The notes under the pieces: model-generated
Seen by the model: the letters and a program-made list of their open reading frames with translations, nothing else
Database searches by the model: none
What the model was told of the DNA's origin: nothing
Assembly: GCA_046052345.1 (NCBI GenBank)
Contig: JBJOMN010000007.1
Coordinates: 124,001-188,000 of the forward strand
Direction of reading: 5' to 3'
From: Pollutiaquabacter sp046052345
Lineage (GTDB): Bacteria > Bacteroidota > Bacteroidia > AKYH767-A > 2013-40CM-41-45
DNA: 64,000 bases
Shown: in pieces, positions 17,307 through 25,321 of the stretch
Layout: each line of letters starts with the position of its first letter
Position numbering within the stretch: position 1 is the first letter of the stretch
Made by a program: the position numbers and the translations under genes

Positions 17307-18092
17307 TCATTGGAAGGAGAAATTGTCGGCGTCTTTGAGAAAAGGCAGTTGTCGGCGGAAATCATGTAGTGGACCGCTGTCCAAAGAAGCCTGTAACACG
17401 CATTCGGCTCCGGCCGGAGCCGAATGCATCGCCTCTCCGGTGAAGTCAATGACGACCGAATCACCAGTATGAGGGATACCGTTTCCGTCGGTACCGACTC
17501 GATTCACTGCGGCGACGTAGCATTGGTTCTCGATGGCTCTGGCAGGCAACAGCTTCTTCCACGCGGCGTTACGGCGCTCCGGCCAGTTGGCCACATACAA
17601 CAACAGGTCATATTCGAAACCATTGCCGTAGCGGCTCCACACGGGGAATCGCAGGTCGTAGCAGATGAGGGGGAAAATTCGCCATCCTTTCCACTCGACG
17701 ACCGACCTGTGGGTGCCGGCAGCGTAATGGCTCCCTTCTCCCGCAAGTCCGAAAAGATGCTTCTTGTCGTAATGCCTGTAGGTACCGTCAGGAAACATCC
17801 AGACAAGACGGTTATAATGTACGCCTGCCGACTCGATCACCAGACTACCGGTCACGGCCGCTCCGCTATGCTGCGACATTCTCCTCATCCATTGCATCGA
17901 GGGGCCATCCATAGGCTCCGCCACCGAGGCCGGGTTCATGGTGAATCCGGAAGAGAACATCTCGGGCAGCACGATCACATCCGTCTTTCCGCCAAGCGGA
18001 AGAATGCGTTCTTCGAACAGCCTGAGGTTCGAGGCGGCATCCTCCCAATGAAGGGAGGCCTGTATCAGCGAAAGATGAAGAGAAGCGGACAT
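17307..18092 (-). CDS. Omega-amidase (YafV-like nitrilase-family hydrolase)
   Basis: A 261-residue nitrilase-superfamily enzyme. The Glu-Lys-Cys triad is Glu44 (LPEMFSSGF), Lys110 (YDKKHLF) and Cys144 (LICYDLRFP). These flanks match YafV/Nit2 omega-amidases, which hydrolyse alpha-ketoglutaramate to 2-oxoglutarate and ammonia. The start overlaps the stop of the upstream aminotransferase by one base (TGATG). That pairing is informative: glutamine-using transaminases generate alpha-ketoglutaramate, which this enzyme clears, pulling the transamination forward (glutaminase II pathway). Confidence 0.87.
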   Translation of the reverse strand: MSASLHLSLIQASLHWEDAASNLRLFEERILPLGGKTDVIVLPEMFSSGFTMNPASVAEPMDGPSMQWMRRMSQHSGAAVTGSLVIESAGVHYNRLVWMFPDGTYRHYDKKHLFGLAGEGSHYAAGTHRSVVEWKGWRIFPLICYDLRFPVWSRYGNGFEYDLLLYVANWPERRNAAWKKLLPARAIENQCYVAAVNRVGTDGNGIPHTGDSVVIDFTGEAMHSAPAGAECVLQASLDSGPLHDFRRQLPFLKDADNFSFQ

Positions 18093-19249
18093 CAGGCGCG
18101 TACTCTTTGCAGGCGGTCAGCGGCTTGTTCAAGGGTTTCGTCAGTCTTAGCGAAACAGAAACGAAGCACTTTGACGTCGGGCGGTTGGCGGTAAAAAACG
18201 GAAGTCGGTATGGAGGCTACGCCGTATTCTTTCGTGAGCCTGACTGCGAAATCAGTGTCCCTTTCATCAGTGATGGCGCTGTAGTCCAGCAATTGGAAAT
18301 AAGAGCCTCCGGCCGGCCTGAACTTGAATGCGGAGCCCTTCAGCAATTCCAGGAAACGATCACGTTTTGCCTGGAAAAAGGCGGGCAGGTCCAGATAGTT
18401 CCTGTTCTCCATGAAATCCACCAACGCATGCTGTATGGGCGTGTTCGCGCAGAACATCAGGAACTGGTGTACACGTCGGAACTCCTTCGAGAGATTTTCA
18501 GGGGCGATACAGTATCCCGTCTTCCAACCCGTGGTATGGTACGTCTTCCCGAAGGAGAAGATGACAAAACTCCTTTCCGCAAGTGCCGGATAGCGCAAAA
18601 CGCTTTCATGTCTTGCGCCGTCGAAGATGATGTGCTCGTAGACTTCATCGCTCAGTATGAGAATGTCCGTGCCCGCGGTAGTCCGCTCCAGTTCATGCAT
18701 GTCCTCGGCAGTCAACAACGTGCCGCACGGGTTGTGCGGTGTGTTGACGATGATCATCCGTGTCTTGGGTCCGATCTTCTTGCGCAGCATCGCCCAGTCC
18801 ACCGTATTGTCCTCCGGTGTGAGCTGTACGAGAACGGGAATTCCACCGGCCAGTTCGATCGCAGGGACATAACAGTCGTAGGCGGGTTCGATGACGATCA
18901 CTTCGTCACCTTCCCGTATGACCGCGGTGATGGCAGTGAAGATGGCTTGCGTGCCACCGGCGGTAATGGTCACTTCCGTTTCGGGGTCCACCCTGCAGCT
19001 ATAGAGGGATTCCGTCTTGGCTGCGATGCTTTTCCGAAGCGAAAGTATTCCTTGCATGGGTGCATATTGGTTCATCCCCTTTTTCATGTAGTGATGAACC
19101 AGGTCTATCAGTTCCGGGGATGTTTCGAAATTCGGGAAACCCTGTGAGAGGTTTATCGCTTTGTGTTCCTGAGCAAGGGAGGACATCACCGTGAAGATGG
19201 TAGTGCCCGCCCACGGAAGCTTGGAAGACAGATTGCCGGGGAATCGCAT
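18092..19249 (-). CDS. Methionine (glutamine) aminotransferase, YbdL-like
   Basis: A 385-residue class I PLP aminotransferase. The N-terminal SSKLPWAGTTIFTVMSSLAQEH and INLSQGFPNF are typical of the YbdL/kynurenine-aminotransferase group. Key residues are Asn173 (NTPHNPCGT), Asp201 and Tyr204 (LSDEVYEH), and Lys235 in SFGKTYHTTGWK, the Schiff-base lysine. YbdL prefers methionine and aromatic amino acids, and related enzymes use glutamine as donor. The one-base overlap with the omega-amidase gene supports a methionine or sulphur-salvage transamination coupled to ketoglutaramate hydrolysis. Confidence 0.88.
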   Translation of the reverse strand: MRFPGNLSSKLPWAGTTIFTVMSSLAQEHKAINLSQGFPNFETSPELIDLVHHYMKKGMNQYAPMQGILSLRKSIAAKTESLYSCRVDPETEVTITAGGTQAIFTAITAVIREGDEVIVIEPAYDCYVPAIELAGGIPVLVQLTPEDNTVDWAMLRKKIGPKTRMIIVNTPHNPCGTLLTAEDMHELERTTAGTDILILSDEVYEHIIFDGARHESVLRYPALAERSFVIFSFGKTYHTTGWKTGYCIAPENLSKEFRRVHQFLMFCANTPIQHALVDFMENRNYLDLPAFFQAKRDRFLELLKGSAFKFRPAGGSYFQLLDYSAITDERDTDFAVRLTKEYGVASIPTSVFYRQPPDVKVLRFCFAKTDETLEQAADRLQRVRA

Positions 19250-19280
19250 AAGACCCTCAAGTTATCCTTTTCCAAGGACA

Positions 19281-19305
19281 CAAAAAAACCCGCTTGTGGC
19301 GGGTC
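19281..19305 (-). terminator. Rho-independent terminator of the phosphorelay operon
   Basis: On the minus strand a GC stem (ACCCGC/GCGGGT) is followed by seven T residues, just beyond the stop of the membrane-anchored receiver gene. It also separates that operon from the aminotransferase gene downstream. Confidence 0.85.
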
Positions 19306-19324
19306 AAATTCGAGCGGGAGGAGT

Positions 19325-19843
19325 TTACATCCACCCGGGGTTGTCGGTGATAAATCCGAAGTTGTACAGTACGATGACTGCGACGATCATCGCCAGCAAG
19401 GCGACCCCCAACAGCATGGTGAGCCGCTTGTACAATCTGGCCTCCTGCATCAGCTTGAGGCGCTTGATGATGTTGAATATCACATTCTCGGAGCGGTGGA
19501 AGGCGCTCTCGTTCTTGACGATATAATCGAATGCTCCGTATTTGATGGTATTCACCGCCACATCGATCTTATCCTGTCCGCTGAACATCACCACTTCTAT
19601 TTCCGGATCCTGCTTCTTGATCTCTTTGAGGATTTCAATGCCGTCCATGGCATCCTTTCCCGCCAGATCGAAATTGTAGTCCAGGAAAACGATCTGAGGC
19701 CGGAGAGATAGGTTTTTCAGGCAATCCTCGCCCGAATTGAACACATGCACGGTCATAGTGGAGTATTTGCTCAGGTAATCCTGCAGCATCATCGCCTGCA
19801 TGGCATCGTCATCGACGATGAAGATCGATTTGATCTGGTTCAT
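19325..19843 (-). CDS. Response regulator receiver with C-terminal membrane helix
   Basis: A 172-residue protein. The receiver domain (residues 1-125) has the acidic cluster IVDDDAM, phospho-acceptor Asp55 in IVFLDYNFDL, Ser in MFSGQDK and Lys in YIVKNE. There is no DNA-binding output. After an amphipathic helix (IIKRLKLMQEARLYKR), residues about 144-165 (LTMLLGVALLAMIVAVIVLYNF) form one transmembrane helix near the C-terminus, leaving a short tail. The ATG at 19841-19843 was chosen over an upstream start. It is the last gene of the hybrid kinase-Hpt-receiver set and probably the final phosphate acceptor, held at the inner membrane. Confidence 0.82.
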   Translation of the reverse strand: MNQIKSIFIVDDDAMQAMMLQDYLSKYSTMTVHVFNSGEDCLKNLSLRPQIVFLDYNFDLAGKDAMDGIEILKEIKKQDPEIEVVMFSGQDKIDVAVNTIKYGAFDYIVKNESAFHRSENVIFNIIKRLKLMQEARLYKRLTMLLGVALLAMIVAVIVLYNFGFITDNPGWM

Positions 19844-19933
19844 AGCGTATCGTTGGGCGCTCAAAAGTAGCAATAATTTGAACGCGGCGAAACCCGAAGC
19901 CGGTAGTCGCCCGCCTGCATATCAGTCAGGGAA

Positions 19934-20275
19934 TCAGGCGATTTCAGCAGCCAGCTCCGTCATCGCCTTCCGGCAGATGCTGTCGAAGTCGGAAAGCAGC
20001 TGAGGAAGTTTTTCGGTCTCCGTCTTGGTGCCGGCGTGGTGTTCGATGGCCTTGACCAGCGGTTCGCCTTCCTTTATGCCCATGTAGGTGATCTGGGGCT
20101 TCAAGGCATGTGCAGCTGCTCGCATCCCGTCGTAATCCGATGCGTCAAGCGTCGCTTTCAGCTTGTCCAAGGATGCGGGACAAAGCTGAAGGAACATGGA
20201 CACATACTTTTTCACTTTATCCGCATTTCCCCCGGAGAACCCGTTCAGGAAGGTCAGGTCGGTTACTTTTTCCAT
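19934..20275 (-). CDS. Histidine phosphotransfer (Hpt) protein
   Basis: A 113-residue all-helical protein. His56 in AAAHALKPQ matches the HxLK phosphotransfer motif. The length suits a free-standing Hpt with a single four-helix bundle. It lies between the hybrid kinase (38-base gap) and the membrane receiver (90-base gap) on the same strand. It therefore probably carries phosphate from the kinase's C-terminal receiver to the membrane receiver, although other partners such as the orphan LuxR-type regulator cannot be excluded. Confidence 0.85.
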   Translation of the reverse strand: MEKVTDLTFLNGFSGGNADKVKKYVSMFLQLCPASLDKLKATLDASDYDGMRAAAHALKPQITYMGIKEGEPLVKAIEHHAGTKTETEKLPQLLSDFDSICRKAMTELAAEIA

Positions 20276-20312
20276 TCTTTATCGGTTGGGTGTTTCAATG
20301 GTCGTGGTCTTT

Positions 20313-21932
20313 TCAGGCGATCAGCCGGACTATTTTTCCGCGGAGGTCTTCCGGCTGGAAAGGTTTGGCGATAAACTCATCGACACCCGATTCGAAGCAT
20401 TTAACGACTTCGTCGTGCGTCACATTCGCGGTCATTGCCATGATCTTGATGCTTCTCTTGGCGCCGGGAAGCTCATTGCGGATCTTTCGCGTCGCTTCGA
20501 AACCGTCCATCACCGGCATCTGAATGTCCATCAGCACCAGGTCGTAGTCACGGCTGTTCACTTTTTCCACAGCCACTGCTCCGTTCTCGGCAACATCGAT
20601 GGAAATGTCCGGGAACAGGTCGTGAAGGGTATCCGTGGCAACCAGCTGGTTGAAGGGATTGTCTTCCACCAGCAATACCGAAATCTCCTTCGGAAGTGCG
20701 GCGGAGGGTTTTGTTTCCGGACTAAGAACGACCTTCAGGTCGTCTTCCCGTCCGTGCAGGAACGGAAGGGTGAAGGTGAACGTGGTACCTTGTCCCACCT
20801 TGCTGTCCAGGTCGATCTTCCCTCCCTGCAGGTCGATGAGCTGCTTCGAAATGGTGAGGCCCAGTCCGGTTCCTCCGAAGCGACGGTTGGTGTCGCTGCT
20901 CGCCTGGGAGAAGCTCTCGAAGATCACGCCGACCTTCTCCGGCGTGATTCCGATGCCGGTGTCTGTAACGTCGAACTTCAGCAGACAGGTCTTTACATCC
21001 GAGTCCAAGAGTCCGCACCGGATGGATACGCTTCCCTTTTCCGTGAACTTCAAGGCATTTCCCACCAGGTTCAGCAGGATCTGGTTCAGCCGCACGGAAT
21101 CCCCGACGAGGACCTTGGGTATCTCATCGGCAACTTCTACCGAGAGGTCCAATCCTTTTTCACGCGCCTTCACGTCCATTACCTCCTTCAGGTGGCCAAG
21201 CAGCTCTCGGGGGTCGAATGGCGTCTTTTCGAAAATCATCTTGCCGGCTTCGATCCGCGATATGTCCAGGATGTCATTGATGATGACTAGCAGGTTTTCG
21301 GAGGATTTCCGGATGGTGTCGACGTACTTGAGCTGCTGTTCGTTGAGCGGCGTCTTGAGCAGCAGATTGGTTAGCCCGACCACCGAGTTCATCGGGGTGC
21401 GGATCTCATGGCTCATATTGGCCAGGAACTGCTGTTTGAATTTCTCCCGCTGAAGCGCCCTGTCGGTCTCCTTTTCGGCGGATTCCTTATCCCGAAGGGT
21501 GCTTTCCAGACGCTCCTGCGCATCAAAACCCTGACGGATCATCCGTACCTCGTGCAGGGTCTTCATGATGGTCGTCTCCAGATCCGTGAAGTCGATCGGT
21601 TTGGTGATGAAGTCGAACGCCCCTCTGTTCATGGCGACGCGGATGTTGTCCAGGTCTCCGTAGGCACTGACGATAACGGCCTTGTAAGGGCCTTCCTGCT
21701 CCCGGATATATGAAAGCAGGGTCAGGCCATCCATCACCGGCATGTTGATGTCCGTCAATACCATGTCATAGGACTTGCCCGGTGCGCTAAGCTTGCGCAA
21801 CGCCTCCTCGCCGTTCGCGGCGAAATCGAAATCGAACACCCGCTCGGCGATTTTACGACGGAAGCGCTGGCGTATCAGCAATTCCAGATCGGGCTCGTCA
21901 TCCACTACAAGTATAAGCGCGGGTGCTTCCAT
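20313..21932 (-). CDS. Cytoplasmic hybrid sensor histidine kinase (REC-HisKA-HATPase-REC)
   Basis: A 539-residue soluble hybrid kinase without membrane segments. Domains in order: receiver with Asp61 (MVLTDINMP); a coiled coil at about 135-170; HisKA with His175 (MSHEIRTPMN); HATPase with the N box (NQILLNLVGNALKF) and G boxes (DTGIGI, GGTGLGL); and a second receiver with Asp469 (LVLMDIQMP). The absence of a sensor domain suggests that the N-terminal receiver takes the input signal from another kinase. The ATG at 21930-21932 follows a GTG one codon upstream. Hpt and membrane-receiver genes follow, completing a His-Asp-His-Asp relay. Confidence 0.9.
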   Translation of the reverse strand: MEAPALILVVDDEPDLELLIRQRFRRKIAERVFDFDFAANGEEALRKLSAPGKSYDMVLTDINMPVMDGLTLLSYIREQEGPYKAVIVSAYGDLDNIRVAMNRGAFDFITKPIDFTDLETTIMKTLHEVRMIRQGFDAQERLESTLRDKESAEKETDRALQREKFKQQFLANMSHEIRTPMNSVVGLTNLLLKTPLNEQQLKYVDTIRKSSENLLVIINDILDISRIEAGKMIFEKTPFDPRELLGHLKEVMDVKAREKGLDLSVEVADEIPKVLVGDSVRLNQILLNLVGNALKFTEKGSVSIRCGLLDSDVKTCLLKFDVTDTGIGITPEKVGVIFESFSQASSDTNRRFGGTGLGLTISKQLIDLQGGKIDLDSKVGQGTTFTFTLPFLHGREDDLKVVLSPETKPSAALPKEISVLLVEDNPFNQLVATDTLHDLFPDISIDVAENGAVAVEKVNSRDYDLVLMDIQMPVMDGFEATRKIRNELPGAKRSIKIMAMTANVTHDEVVKCFESGVDEFIAKPFQPEDLRGKIVRLIA

Positions 21933-22375
21933 CACACTCTAAAAGTAGGCATTTCCCCCTCTTCCTCAAAGCGGTCACCTGCTCAAAAACATGCACCACC
22001 GACCCGTAAACGACACAGCCGCTCCCGCCGGTATCGATGATAATTAACAATCCGCATACGGGAAAACGGCACTGAAGGTGGCAGACATCCCCGTCGCTGC
22101 AAGTCCGTGTCGCGAAAATCTTGTCTCGGCCGCCGCTCTTTAAAACCCTTGAAAAGAGCCATCAGAGCGGAATACAGCGGTTTCTACGTCGCAGACTGCG
22201 GATCCCGGCCACGGACGTTGTGTGCTGCGAAAGGCCGCTTCAGCCGTGACTTGCCGACGTTTTCACCTATGAGAAACACATCGGGAGCTTGTGGATAACT
22301 TCTAGGTTTCATAGGGAAAAGTGCCGCGATTGCTTCGTTGATTTGCATCATTGACCAACTAAAAAATTCTAACCA
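21933..22375. other. Divergent intergenic region with one DnaA-box match
   Basis: About 440 bases between the hybrid kinase and the SWIB gene. I find no credible gene. An exact DnaA-box match (TGTGGATAA) lies at 22290-22298, but only one copy is present. A TTGATTTG resembling a -7 box is at 22338-22345, 30 bases before the SWIB start. Confidence 0.4.
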
Positions 22376-22741
22376 ATGGCAACCAAAAAAGCGAAGAAGA
22401 AGGCTCCGGCCAAGAAATCCGCTAAGAAACCAGTGAAGAAGGCAGCCAAGAAAGCCGCCAAGAAAGTCGTCAAGAAAGCAAAAGTGAAGCGCAAGCCCAA
22501 CGCTGCTTTCATGAAGCCGATGACTCCCAGTGCAGCTCTGCAGCCCATCGTTGGCAGCAAGGCCATGCCTCGTACCGAGGTGACCAAGAAGCTCTGGGCT
22601 TACATTAAGAAGAACAAGCTTCAGGACGCCAAGGAGCGCCGCAACATCAATGCGGACGAAAACCTGAAGAAGGTGTTCGGCGGCAAGAAGACCGTCAGCA
22701 TGTTCGAGATGACCAAGCTCGTCAGCAAGCACCTTTCCTGA
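22376..22741 (+). CDS. SWIB/MDM2-domain protein with lysine-rich histone-H1-like tail
   Basis: A 121-residue basic protein in two parts. The first about 40 residues are half lysine in KKA/AKK-type repeats, like the C-terminal tail of histone H1 or bacterial Hc1/HU-extension proteins, and should bind DNA without sequence preference. Residues about 47-121 (MTPSAALQPIVGSKAMPRTE, LWAYIKKNKLQD, INADENLKKVFGGKKTVSMFEM) are a SWIB domain, a fold known from SWI/SNF chromatin-remodelling complexes and also present in bacteria such as Chlamydia. The gene is monocistronic, bounded by a strong terminator. The likely role is in nucleoid organisation or DNA topology; the partner of the SWIB part is unknown. 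Confidence 0.88.
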   Translation: MATKKAKKKAPAKKSAKKPVKKAAKKAAKKVVKKAKVKRKPNAAFMKPMTPSAALQPIVGSKAMPRTEVTKKLWAYIKKNKLQDAKERRNINADENLKKVFGGKKTVSMFEMTKLVSKHLS

Positions 22742-22760
22742 TTTTCCCTTTACAGGACAA

Positions 22761-22790
22761 AAGGCCGTCGGAAACGACGGCCTTTTTTTA
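22761..22790 (+). terminator. Rho-independent terminator
   Basis: A perfect 10-bp stem (AAGGCCGTCG / CGACGGCCTT) with a GAAA tetraloop followed by a T run, 20 bases after the SWIB stop. Confidence 0.93.
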
Positions 22791-22867
22791 TCCCCTTCGG
22801 TGTCAAAAGCCGGCATCGCAGCGGCTGTCAGGTTAGTCTAATTGTACTACATTTATCCTCCCGCCGT

Positions 22868-25282
22868 ATGCTGGAAGCCGTCGCCCGAATCATCCTCCGT
22901 TACCGTATCGCCACATTGGTGGTGCTTATGATCCTTACCGGGTTCATGGGTTTCATGGCTACCAAGATCCAGCTGAGTTACGAGGCGGCCAAGATCCTCC
23001 CGGAGTCCGACCCGACGTATGCGGAGTATCTCCGGTTCAAGAAACAGTTCGGCGAAGACGGGACCGTGATGGTGATCGGGTTCCAGAGCGACCGGATTTG
23101 GAACAAAGACGTTTTCGGCGACTGGTATGAGCTTACCAATTCCGTGCGCAGCGTGGAAGGCATCCAGGAGGTCGTTTCCATCGGGAGGACCTTCTATGTG
23201 GAACGTAACGACAGTCTTCAGCAACTTGATTTCAAGCCCGTCGTGACCCGCCGGCCCGAATCCCAGGAGGCGGTCGACAGTATCCGTGAACGCCTTTCCG
23301 GACTGCCCTTTTACGAAGGACTGTTGTTCAACAAGGAGACCGATGCGACGGTGATGGCCATCACGTTCGACCAGGCCAAGCTGAACACCAAAGGCCGGAT
23401 AGAGACCGTGCGCACCATCACGGCCATGACCGAGGCATTCGCCCGGGAAAACGGTCTTACGCTGCATTACTCCGGCCTCCCTTACATACGGACGGCGATG
23501 TCCGACATGATTTCCGGTGAAATGAAGTTCTTCGTCGCGCTGGCGCTCATTGTCACCGCACTCATTCTCATCCTTTTCTTCCGGAGTGTCCAGGCGGTTC
23601 TTTTCCCGATCCTTGTAGTGATCATCGGCGTGGTCTGGTCCTTCGGAACAATGGTCCTGATCGGGTATAAGATCACCATTCTGACCAGTCTTCTCGCTCC
23701 GCTGATCATCGTCATCGGCATCCCCAACTGCATCCTGCTTCTCAACAAGTACCAGCAGGAGTACCAGAAGCACGGCAACCAGGTGAAGGCCTTGGCTCGC
23801 ACCATCTACCGTATCGGCGCCTCCACGTTTTTCGCCAATGTCACCACCTCTCTCGGATTCCTGGTCTTCGCATTCACACGCAGCGAAGTGCTTACCGAGT
23901 TCGGCATCATCACCTCGCTGAACGTGATGCTGACCTTCATCATCTCGCTCATCCTTATACCTATCGTATTCAGTTTCCTGCCGCCTCCTTCCGAGAAGCA
24001 GACCCGTCACCTGGAGCGGAAGACCTTGCACAAGGTCCTTTCCAGGGTCGACCGATGGGTACACAGATACCGTTGGCGCGTCTACGGCACTGTGATAGCA
24101 ATAGTGGCAGTCAGCCTGTACGGGATGTCCAAGATCACGACAGTCGGGTACGTGGTCGATGACCTCCCCAAGGATGATGTCATCTACCGTGACCTTAAAT
24201 TCTTCGAGTCGAATTTCCGCGGTGTCCTTCCCTTCGAAGTGACGGTGGATACCCGTAAGAACGGCGGAGCGCTGGAGTTGCGCACCCTCTATAAGATCAA
24301 CCGCTTACAGAAGATGCTGGCGCAGTATCCGGAGTTCTCCGAGCCCGTGTCTGTTGCAGAGGGGATCAAGTTCTCGTATCAGGGATTGAATGACGGGGAC
24401 CCCCGTTTCTACATACTTCCCAGCCTTCAGGAGCTCGCACGGCTGCGATCCTATGCCGGGCAGGCAAAGGGCAACCAGCGCATGTTCCGGTCCATCATCG
24501 ACAGCACCAACCGGATCACCCGGGTCAGCATCCAGGTGGCGGACATCGGCTCCGTGCGGATGAAGAAGCTGATGGACGAGCTCTCGCCCAGGATCGACAG
24601 CATCTTCGATCCCAAGGACTATGATGTACACCTTACCGGAAACTCCATCATCTTCCTGAAGAACAACGACTACCTGCTGCTGAACCTCAAGGAAAGCGTA
24701 TTGCTGGCCATCCTGCTGATCGGTACAGTCATGTTCTTCCTCTTCATGTCGCTGCGCATGGTCCTCATCGCGCTGATCCCTTCGATGGTGCCCCTGCTGC
24801 TCACGGCGGCATTCATGGGCTACTTCCACATTCCGCTCAAACCCTCCACCATCCTCATCTTCAGCATCGCTTTCGGTATCGCCAGCGACGGAACCATGTA
24901 TTTCCTCACCAAGTACAGGCAGGAGCTCCGCAAGTTCGGAGGCAGCATCTCCAAGACCGTTTCACTGACCATCCACGAGACCGGCATCAGCATGGTCTAC
25001 ACGGCTGTCATACTGTTCAGCGGCTTCTTCATCTTTTCCGCCTCTAAATTCGGCGGTACAGCCGCGCTGGGCGTGCTCATCTCCGTCACGCTGCTTATTG
25101 CGATGGTCTCCAACCTGGTCTTTCTGCCCACCTTGCTCATGACGCTCCAGAAGCGGCTCATTACAAAAGCCTTCCTCAAGGAACCGCTGATCCAGGTGTT
25201 CGACGAGGAAGAGGACGTGGAACTGGACGACCTCCGGGTCCGCCGTGAGGATTGGCAGGAGAACCAGGCAAAAGACCGATAG
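22868..25282 (+). CDS. RND-superfamily exporter (MMPL/sterol-sensing-type)
   Basis: An 804-residue inner-membrane protein with the RND layout: TM1 (ATLVVLMILTGFMGFM), a large periplasmic loop beginning LSYEAAKILPESDPTY, five clustered TM segments (FFVALALIVTALILILFF onward), then TM7 near residue 395, a second loop and five more helices ending near residue 775. No outer-membrane factor or adaptor gene is adjacent. Proteins of this group (hydrophobe/amphiphile or hopanoid exporter-like, MMPL) move lipids or hydrophobic molecules to the periplasm; the substrate here is unknown. A TACATTTA box resembling the -7 consensus is 12 bases before the start. The acidic C-terminal tail (DEEEDVELDDL) is unusual but short. 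Confidence 0.85.
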   Translation: MLEAVARIILRYRIATLVVLMILTGFMGFMATKIQLSYEAAKILPESDPTYAEYLRFKKQFGEDGTVMVIGFQSDRIWNKDVFGDWYELTNSVRSVEGIQEVVSIGRTFYVERNDSLQQLDFKPVVTRRPESQEAVDSIRERLSGLPFYEGLLFNKETDATVMAITFDQAKLNTKGRIETVRTITAMTEAFARENGLTLHYSGLPYIRTAMSDMISGEMKFFVALALIVTALILILFFRSVQAVLFPILVVIIGVVWSFGTMVLIGYKITILTSLLAPLIIVIGIPNCILLLNKYQQEYQKHGNQVKALARTIYRIGASTFFANVTTSLGFLVFAFTRSEVLTEFGIITSLNVMLTFIISLILIPIVFSFLPPPSEKQTRHLERKTLHKVLSRVDRWVHRYRWRVYGTVIAIVAVSLYGMSKITTVGYVVDDLPKDDVIYRDLKFFESNFRGVLPFEVTVDTRKNGGALELRTLYKINRLQKMLAQYPEFSEPVSVAEGIKFSYQGLNDGDPRFYILPSLQELARLRSYAGQAKGNQRMFRSIIDSTNRITRVSIQVADIGSVRMKKLMDELSPRIDSIFDPKDYDVHLTGNSIIFLKNNDYLLLNLKESVLLAILLIGTVMFFLFMSLRMVLIALIPSMVPLLLTAAFMGYFHIPLKPSTILIFSIAFGIASDGTMYFLTKYRQELRKFGGSISKTVSLTIHETGISMVYTAVILFSGFFIFSASKFGGTAALGVLISVTLLIAMVSNLVFLPTLLMTLQKRLITKAFLKEPLIQVFDEEEDVELDDLRVRREDWQENQAKDR

Positions 25283-25294
25283 TTTCCTATTGCT

Positions 25295-25302
25295 TACATT
25301 TG
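25295..25302 (+). promoter_or_regulatory. Putative -7 promoter box TACATTTG (rfbA)
   Basis: Exact TAnnTTTG match lying between the exporter stop and the rfbA start, 19 bases before the ATG. The -33 element is not convincing. Confidence 0.5.
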
Positions 25303-25321
25303 CCCTTTCAGCATATCATCG

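Noticed and set aside
20196..21290. Plus-strand frame of 364 codons opposite the hybrid kinase
   Set aside because: The minus strand has all kinase and receiver motifs in frame; the plus frame lacks any family pattern.
22261..22345. Replication origin near the DnaA box
   Set aside because: Only one box is visible, there is no AT-rich unwinding element cluster, and dnaA, dnaN or other origin-linked genes are absent.
22853..24064. Long minus-strand frame of 403 codons opposite the RND exporter
   Set aside because: It is an antisense shadow: very rich in Asp, Glu, His and Gly with no domain signature, while the plus strand encodes a clear RND protein.
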